From: Nioella sp964229645
Lineage (GTDB): Bacteria; Pseudomonadota; Alphaproteobacteria; Rhodobacterales; Rhodobacteraceae
Assembly (NCBI RefSeq): GCF_964229645.1
Contig: NZ_CAXREX010000009.1
Span: forward strand, 1 to 10,281
Length of the DNA stretch: 10,281 bases
Reading direction: 5' to 3'
In this document: in pieces, positions 5,806-10,281 of the stretch
Layout of the letters: every line of letters begins with the position of its first letter
How positions within the stretch are numbered: position 1 is the stretch's first letter
Made by a program: the position numbers and the translations under genes
The notes under the pieces: generated by a model
Seen by the model: only the letters and a program-made list of their open reading frames with translations
What the model was told of the DNA's origin: nothing
The model's database searches: none

Positions 5806-6798
5806 ATGTCGTCGATCAGAGAAGTCACACGGGCCTGGAGCCAGCGCAGCGACGCGCTCGCCTCGGTCAGCTATTTCGGCACCTTCGCCACCTATTTCGT
5901 GACGCTTGTCCTGGCCGTGCAATTCTACGGCACATGGTGGCAGGCCGCCCCGCTTGTCGTGGTGAACGCACTGTCGGGCGTGCGTCTTTACGTGCTGCAA
6001 CATGATTGCGGGCACAATTCGCTCTTCTCGGCGCGCTGGATGAATGACTGGGCGGGCTATGGCCTGTCGACCTTCACGCTGACCCCGTATCGGGTCATGC
6101 AGGTCAACCACAATGAACACCACAGGTTCCTGGGCGACCTGGAGGAACGGCGCTCGGGCGAGATCCACACGATGACGCTGCACGAATGGCAGGCGGCCAG
6201 CCCCGGCAAGCGGCTTGTCTACCGGCTCTATCGCAACCCGTTCCTCCTGATCCCGATCGGCGGGCTCTTCGTCTACGCGATCCGCTACCGCTGGCCCAAG
6301 AACACGATGCGCATCGGCCCGGTCGGGGTTCTTGTCCATGACGCGCTGTTGCTGGGCTGGATCGCACTCTTGTGGTGGTTGGGCGGCTTGCCCGCGCTGA
6401 TCATCTACGCCTGGACGGTCCTGGTGGCCGCCTGCGCCGGGGTATTCCTGGTCTATCTCCAGCACAATTTCGAGGACACCTACTGGGACCGCCGACCTGA
6501 GCTGCGCCACGATCTCGCGGCGCTGCAAGGCTCCTCTGCGCTCGACCTTGGATGGTGGTTCGATCTGGCAACGGGCAACATCGCCTATCACGACATCCAC
6601 CATTTCAATGCGAACATTCCCAGCTACCGCTTGCGCCAATGTCACCGGGCGATCCGCGAGGACTTCGACCTGCCCACGATCCGCTGGCCCGAGGCGATCC
6701 GCAGTTTCTCGCTGAAGCTTTGGGATGAAGAGCAGGGCAAACTCGTGCCCTTCCCCAAGCCCGACGGTCACATCCAGAAAGGCCCGGCCACGGCCTGA
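5806..6798 (+). CDS. Membrane fatty acid desaturase (three histidine boxes)
   Basis: A 330-residue integral membrane di-iron desaturase. The three histidine boxes are complete: HDCGH (66-70), HNEHH (102-106) and HDIHH (262-266), with an additional His220 in YLQHNFED. Hydrophobic segments lie around 22-60, 145-160, 172-192 and 194-218, which places the His boxes on the cytoplasmic side in the usual topology. Family members insert a double bond into acyl chains of membrane lipids (delta-12/omega-6-like acyl-lipid desaturases) or hydroxylate related substrates; the position of attack and electron donor cannot be told. The ATG at 5806 has only a weak GAG upstream, but an in-frame stop at 5743 with no other ATG limits the choice. 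It follows the MFS gene with its own probable promoter and converges on slyX. Confidence 0.9.
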   Translation: MSSIREVTRAWSQRSDALASVSYFGTFATYFVTLVLAVQFYGTWWQAAPLVVVNALSGVRLYVLQHDCGHNSLFSARWMNDWAGYGLSTFTLTPYRVMQVNHNEHHRFLGDLEERRSGEIHTMTLHEWQAASPGKRLVYRLYRNPFLLIPIGGLFVYAIRYRWPKNTMRIGPVGVLVHDALLLGWIALLWWLGGLPALIIYAWTVLVAACAGVFLVYLQHNFEDTYWDRRPELRHDLAALQGSSALDLGWWFDLATGNIAYHDIHHFNANIPSYRLRQCHRAIREDFDLPTIRWPEAIRSFSLKLWDEEQGKLVPFPKPDGHIQKGPATA

Positions 6799-6853
6799 GG
6801 GAGCCATCGGGCGCAATCGTCCGGGTCGTCCCGTCAGGCAAGTTGGCGGCGCG

Positions 6854-7057
6854 CTACCAGTGCGGCGGCTTCTGATCGGCCATCGGAACGGTGCCGCCCA
6901 TCTCGGACTCGCGCTCGGCCTCGCGGTGCATCAGCATCTCCACCCGCCGCGTGAGCGTGGCAATCTCTCGATCCTGCCGCGCGACCACGTCAGAAAGTTC
7001 CTCCACCTGACGGGACAGGTGGGCCAGCATTTCCTCGAGTCGGGTATCGTTGCTCAT
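6854..7057 (-). CDS. slyX: SlyX family coiled-coil protein
   Basis: A 67-residue protein made of a heptad-like coiled coil (about 5-50, with EEMLAHLSRQVEELSDVVARQDREIATLTRRVEML) and a short tail ending DQKPPHW. The ELSDVVARQ-REI-LTRRV core and the terminal PPH plus an aromatic residue are the marks of SlyX, which is about 72 residues in E. coli. The function of SlyX is unknown; in E. coli it only lies near slyD and has no proven role in lysis. The start at 7057 has AAGG 4 bases upstream. It is divergent from hisS (107 bases) and convergent with the desaturase (55 bases, no terminator seen between them). Confidence 0.85.
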   Translation of the reverse strand: MSNDTRLEEMLAHLSRQVEELSDVVARQDREIATLTRRVEMLMHREAERESEMGGTVPMADQKPPHW

Positions 7058-7102
7058 GCGCCTTACCTAGGGGCCTTTTCGTCCAAAGACCAGAGCGCCG
7101 CC

Positions 7103-7131
7103 TTGCCCCCAAGCGCCCTCTGGGCTAGACG
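7103..7131 (+). promoter_or_regulatory. Possible promoter of hisS-hisZ-hisG
   Basis: TTGCCC (7103-7108), a 17-base spacer and TAGACG (7126-7131), a weak match to the sigma-70 consensus with correct spacing. Transcription would start near 7138, leaving a leader of about 27 bases. That leader contains ATCCC-AA-GGGAT (7146-7157), an inverted repeat that includes the hisS Shine-Dalgarno. No room remains for a T-box or a his leader peptide attenuator. Confidence 0.3.
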
Positions 7132-7164
7132 CCTCGCGGACCCCGATCCCAAGGGATAGCAGCG

Positions 7165-8643
7165 ATGGCCAAGCAAAAGAAACAGCCCCGCCCCAAGGCA
7201 GAGACGCCCAAGGGCTTCCGCGACTATTTCGGCGCCGAGGTGACCGAACGCAAGGAGATGCTGGACCGCATCGCCGAGGTCTACCATCGCTACGGCTTCG
7301 ATCCGCTCGAAACCTCGGCTGTGGAAACCGTCGAGGCGCTTGGCAAATACCTGCCCGACGTGGACCGTCCCAATGCCGGCGTTTTCGCCTGGCAGGAGGA
7401 GGATGACGGCAAATGGATGGCGCTGCGCTATGACATGACCGCGCCGCTGGCCCGCGTCGCGGCCCAGTTCCGCAATGACCTGCCCGCGCCTTACCGCCGC
7501 TTTACGATGGGGCCGGTCTGGCGCAATGAGAAGCCCGGGCCGGGCCGCTTCCGCCAGTTCTACCAATGCGACGCGGATACCGTTGGCGCGCCCTCTGTTG
7601 CCGCCGATGCCGAGATCTGCGCGATGCTGGCCGACACGCTGGAGGCCGTGGGCATCCCGCGCGGGGATTACATCGTGCGGGTGAATAACCGGAAGGTTCT
7701 GACCGGCGTTCTGGAAACCATGGGCGTGGGAGACGACGAAGATACCCGCAACAACGTGCTGCGCACCATCGACAAGTTCGACAAGGTGGGCGAAGCCGGG
7801 GTGCGTGAGCTTCTTGGCAAGGGCCGGCTTGACGCCTCGGGTGCCTATATCGACGGCGTCGGACTACGGGACGACCAGGCGGAACCGGTCATCGCCTTCC
7901 TGACGTCAAAGGGTGCAGACGCCGAGGAAACGCTGGCCAACCTTCGCGCCGCAATCGGCGTGTCGGGCATCGGCGCGGAAGGTGTCGAAGAGCTTAAAAC
8001 CATCGCCTCCCTTCTCGAAGCACAAGGCTACGGCCCCGACCGCATCGTTATCGACCCTTCGGTCGTTCGCGGGCTCGGCTACTATACCGGCCCTGTCTAC
8101 GAGGCGGAGCTGACCTTCGAGGTGCTCGACGACAAGGGCCGCCCGCGCCAGTTCGGCTCGGTCGCGGGCGGCGGGCGCTATGACGACCTGGTCAAGCGCT
8201 TCACCGGGCAGGCCGTGCCGGCAACGGGCGTCTCCATCGGCGTCGATCGCCTGCTTGCCGCGCTGCGGGAAAAAGGCCGGATCGGCGGCACCCAACAGGG
8301 CCCCGTCGTCGTGACCGTGATGGATCGCGACCGCATGGCCGAATATCAGCGCATGGCGACCGAGCTGCGCAACGCGGGCATCCGGGCCGAAGTCTATCTG
8401 GGCAATCCCAAGAATTTCGGCAACCAGCTGAAATACGCGGACAAGCGGGAAAGCCCGGTGGCGATCATCCAGGGCTCTGACGAGGCAGAACGCGGCGTTG
8501 TGCAGATCAAGGACCTGATCCTTGGCGCACAGATCGCGCAGGAAGCAAGTCTTGAGGAATGGAAATCGCAGCCCGCGCAGCGCGAGGTGCCCGTGGCCGA
8601 CCTGGTTGCCGAAGTGCGCGCCATCCTGGACCGGGGCAAATGA
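7165..8643 (+). CDS. hisS: Histidyl-tRNA synthetase, divergent alphaproteobacterial type
   Basis: A 492-residue class II synthetase that charges tRNA-His, longer than E. coli HisRS (424). Order: motif 1 region from GFRDYFG (17-23), LRYDMTAPLARV (87-98), motif 2 with YRRFTMGPVWRNEKPGPGRFRQFYQCDAD (110-138), an insertion domain (about 180-290), the histidine-A loop VVRGLGYYTGPVYE (300-313), motif 3 with GGGRYDDLV (335-343) and GVSIGVDRLL (355-364), and a C-terminal anticodon-binding domain (about 379-490). FYQCD and RGLGYYTG differ from the common bacterial forms (RQFHQ, RGLDYYN) and fit the HisRS group that, in many alphaproteobacteria, pairs with a tRNA-His lacking the extra G at position -1. 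Shine-Dalgarno AAGGGA lies 8 bases before the ATG. Its stop overlaps the hisZ start. Confidence 0.96.
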   Translation: MAKQKKQPRPKAETPKGFRDYFGAEVTERKEMLDRIAEVYHRYGFDPLETSAVETVEALGKYLPDVDRPNAGVFAWQEEDDGKWMALRYDMTAPLARVAAQFRNDLPAPYRRFTMGPVWRNEKPGPGRFRQFYQCDADTVGAPSVAADAEICAMLADTLEAVGIPRGDYIVRVNNRKVLTGVLETMGVGDDEDTRNNVLRTIDKFDKVGEAGVRELLGKGRLDASGAYIDGVGLRDDQAEPVIAFLTSKGADAEETLANLRAAIGVSGIGAEGVEELKTIASLLEAQGYGPDRIVIDPSVVRGLGYYTGPVYEAELTFEVLDDKGRPRQFGSVAGGGRYDDLVKRFTGQAVPATGVSIGVDRLLAALREKGRIGGTQQGPVVVTVMDRDRMAEYQRMATELRNAGIRAEVYLGNPKNFGNQLKYADKRESPVAIIQGSDEAERGVVQIKDLILGAQIAQEASLEEWKSQPAQREVPVADLVAEVRAILDRGK

Positions 8644-9746
8644 GCGACAAGGTCACCGTCCGGGCAGAGGCCGAACGGCTCTTTGCCTTTTTCAAGGCCG
8701 CTGGTGCCCTGCCGGTGGACGCAGACCTGTTGCAGCCTGCCGAAACGCTGCTGGACCTGTATGGCGAGGATATCCGGGCGCGGGCCTACGTGACCCAGGA
8801 CCCGGACCGGGGCGAGATGATGCTGCGCCCCGACTTCACCGTGCCCGTGGTCCAGATGCATATGGAACATGGCGGCGAACCGGCCCGCTATACCTATCTG
8901 GGTGAGGTCTTCCGCAAGCAGCAGGCCGGATCGGGCCGCGCGACGGAATACCTCCAAGTGGGTTACGAGCTTTTCGACCGAGAGGACCCCGAGCGCGCCG
9001 ATGCCGAGGTCTTCGCGCTTTTTGCCGAGGTGCTGTCTCCGCTCGGGCTGCGGCCCGCGACGGGCGATATCGGCATTCTGACGGCAGCTGTGCAGACCCT
9101 GCGCACCACCGAGCGCCGCAAGGGCGCGCTCATGCGCCATATCTGGCGGCCCCGGCGTTTCCGTGCCCTGCTGGACCGGTTCACCGGGCGCGTCGCGCCG
9201 GACCCGGCCCGGATTGCGCTGCTGGCAAAGGTGGCCGCGAACGGCGCCGATGCCGTTCTGGATGGCGCAGGGCCTGAAATCGGCCTGCGCAGCCGCGCAG
9301 ATATCCTGGCCCGGATCATCCATCTTCAGCAGGACGCCGCCGAGCCGCCGATCAGCAAGGGCGAAGCGGAACTGCTCGACGCGATCCTGTCGATCCGGGA
9401 AACCCTGGCAAATGCCCATCAGCATCTGCACGACATCACCGTCGACCTGCCGGGCCTTGCGCCGTCCATCGAGCGGATGGCCCGCCGGATGGACGCGCTG
9501 GAGCGCGCTGGCATTCTCGTCGATGACCTTCCCTTCGAGGCCAGCTATGGCCGCACCACGATGGAATATTACGACGGGTTCGTATTCGGTTTCATGGCCG
9601 AGGGCCGCCCCGACCTGCCCCCGGTCGCATCGGGCGGACGCTACGATGCGCTGACGCGCGTGCTTGGGCGGGGGCAGGAAATCCCAGCCGTTGGCGGCGT
9701 CGTCCGGCCCGAACTGGTGCAACAGTTGCGGGAGGGCCTGGCATGA
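8640..9746 (+). CDS. hisZ: HisZ, ATP phosphoribosyltransferase regulatory subunit
   Basis: A 368-residue paralogue of the HisRS catalytic domain that lacks aminoacylation and the anticodon-binding domain. HisZ binds short-form HisG and is needed for its activity and for histidine feedback in histidine biosynthesis. Seen: LRPDFTVPVVQMH (62-74), a degenerate motif 2 (YLGEVFRKQQAGSGRATEYLQVGYELF, 86-112), a histidine-A-like loop (YGRTTMEYYDGFVFGF, 303-318) and a motif 3 remnant SGGRYDAL (331-338). It ends shortly after, where a true HisRS would continue with about 100 residues. The frame is open further upstream into hisS, but ATG 8640 is chosen because it overlaps the hisS stop as ATGA and gives the normal MSDK start. 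It overlaps hisG in the same way. Confidence 0.95.
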   Translation: MSDKVTVRAEAERLFAFFKAAGALPVDADLLQPAETLLDLYGEDIRARAYVTQDPDRGEMMLRPDFTVPVVQMHMEHGGEPARYTYLGEVFRKQQAGSGRATEYLQVGYELFDREDPERADAEVFALFAEVLSPLGLRPATGDIGILTAAVQTLRTTERRKGALMRHIWRPRRFRALLDRFTGRVAPDPARIALLAKVAANGADAVLDGAGPEIGLRSRADILARIIHLQQDAAEPPISKGEAELLDAILSIRETLANAHQHLHDITVDLPGLAPSIERMARRMDALERAGILVDDLPFEASYGRTTMEYYDGFVFGFMAEGRPDLPPVASGGRYDALTRVLGRGQEIPAVGGVVRPELVQQLREGLA

Positions 9747-10281
9747 CCTTGAAACTGGGCGTGCCCTCCAAGGGCCGGCTGATGGAAAAGACCTTCGACT
9801 GGTTCGCCGAACGCGGCATTGACATGCGGCGCAGCGGGTCGGACCGGGAATATGCCGCCCATGTTGACGGGGCGGATGTGGACCTTGTGCTACTCAGCGC
9901 CGGAGAGATCCCGCGCGAATTGCAGGCGGGGCGCATCCACCTCGGCGTAACCGGCAGCGACCTCGTGCGAGAGCGTATCCCATCGTGGTCGGACGTGGTC
10001 ACTGAACTCAAACCCATGGGCTTCGGCTTCGCAGACCTCATCATTGCCGTGCCTGCCTTCTGGGTTGACGTGAACTCTCTCGACGATCTGGACGCAGCCG
10101 CCGCCGACTTCCGTCGTCGTCACGGACACCGCCTCAGGATCGCCACCAAGTATCACCGCCTGGTCCGCGATTTCCTGCGCGAAGCCGGCGTGGCCGACTA
10201 CCAGCTGGTCGACAGCCAGGGGGCGACGGAAGGAACGGTCAAGAACCTGACCGCCGAGGCGATTGCGGACATCACCTCGAC
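9743..10281 (+). CDS. hisG: HisG, ATP phosphoribosyltransferase catalytic subunit, short form (3' end cut)
   Basis: The first 179 residues are present, and the frame is open to the window edge; short-form HisG is about 200-230 residues. It joins ATP and PRPP to phosphoribosyl-ATP, the first step of histidine biosynthesis, in a complex with HisZ. Marks: KLGVPSKGRLMEKT (4-17), LVLLSAGEIPRELQAGRIHLGVTGSDLV (48-75), RIATKYHRLVRDF (132-144) and the PRPP-binding region DSQGATEGTVKNLTAEAIADI (157-177). The last is the alphaproteobacterial variant of the GxxE-type loop. The short form is inferred from the adjacent hisZ and from the sequence, since the missing C-terminus cannot be inspected. The ATG overlaps the hisZ stop and has a strong GGGAGGG 8 bases upstream. 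Confidence 0.96.
   Translation, partial: MTLKLGVPSKGRLMEKTFDWFAERGIDMRRSGSDREYAAHVDGADVDLVLLSAGEIPRELQAGRIHLGVTGSDLVRERIPSWSDVVTELKPMGFGFADLIIAVPAFWVDVNSLDDLDAAAADFRRRHGHRLRIATKYHRLVRDFLREAGVADYQLVDSQGATEGTVKNLTAEAIADITS

Noticed and set aside
5785..6816. 343-codon minus-strand frame opposite the desaturase
   Set aside because: It is the shadow of a gene with all three histidine boxes, and it has no motif of its own.
6799..6853. Possible bidirectional terminator between the desaturase and slyX
   Set aside because: Only a 4-base-pair CGGG-TCGT-CCCG stem is present, with no T tract on either strand.
8394..9722. 442-codon open frame on the minus strand opposite hisS and hisZ
   Set aside because: It runs across the antisense of two well-supported genes and their junction, with low-complexity composition and no family resemblance.

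Overview
The window looks like chromosomal core DNA from an alphaproteobacterium, most likely a Rhodobacteraceae member (Rhodobacter/Roseobacter group). The grounds are high GC content with GC-rich third positions, a ruvC-ruvA-ruvB operon, a histidyl-tRNA synthetase of the divergent alphaproteobacterial type in an overlapping hisS-hisZ-hisG operon, short-form HisG, and a DUF1127 small protein. Species cannot be named from sequence alone.

Layout. Minus strand, 1-1490: ruvC, ruvA and the first third of ruvB form one tightly packed Holliday-junction operon, with a LexA-box-like site upstream of ruvC. Positions 1491-1820 hold no gene but several signals: the SOS-like site, a plus-strand intrinsic terminator with no gene upstream of it, and repeated half-sites before the next gene. 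A 66-residue DUF1127 protein (1821-2021, plus) ends in a chain of three hairpins, the last a strong terminator. It converges on an uncharacterised small membrane protein (2098-2454, minus). Then come prmA (ribosomal protein L11 methyltransferase) and msrA (methionine sulfoxide reductase A), both minus, separated by 214 bases rich in GC hairpins. Divergent from msrA is a 12-helix MFS transporter (4433-5653, plus), followed on the same strand by a three-histidine-box membrane fatty acid desaturase (5806-6798). A small SlyX protein (6854-7057, minus) is convergent with the desaturase and divergent from hisS. The right end (7165-10281, plus) is hisS-hisZ-hisG, each junction a 4-base ATGA overlap, with hisG cut by the window edge.

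How they work together. RuvABC migrates and resolves recombination junctions. HisZ and HisG form the first enzyme of histidine biosynthesis, and here they are translationally coupled to the enzyme that charges tRNA-His, so histidine supply and use share one transcript. PrmA, MsrA, the transporter and the desaturase are separate housekeeping or envelope functions with no obvious shared pathway.

I see no mobile element, CRISPR array, rRNA or tRNA gene, and no convincing undescribed multi-gene system. The items most worth a second look are non-coding: a possible small RNA in the ruvC/DUF1127 gap, the structured 3' end of the DUF1127 transcript, possible control elements before the desaturase, and a motif in the prmA/msrA gap that may be repeated across the genome.
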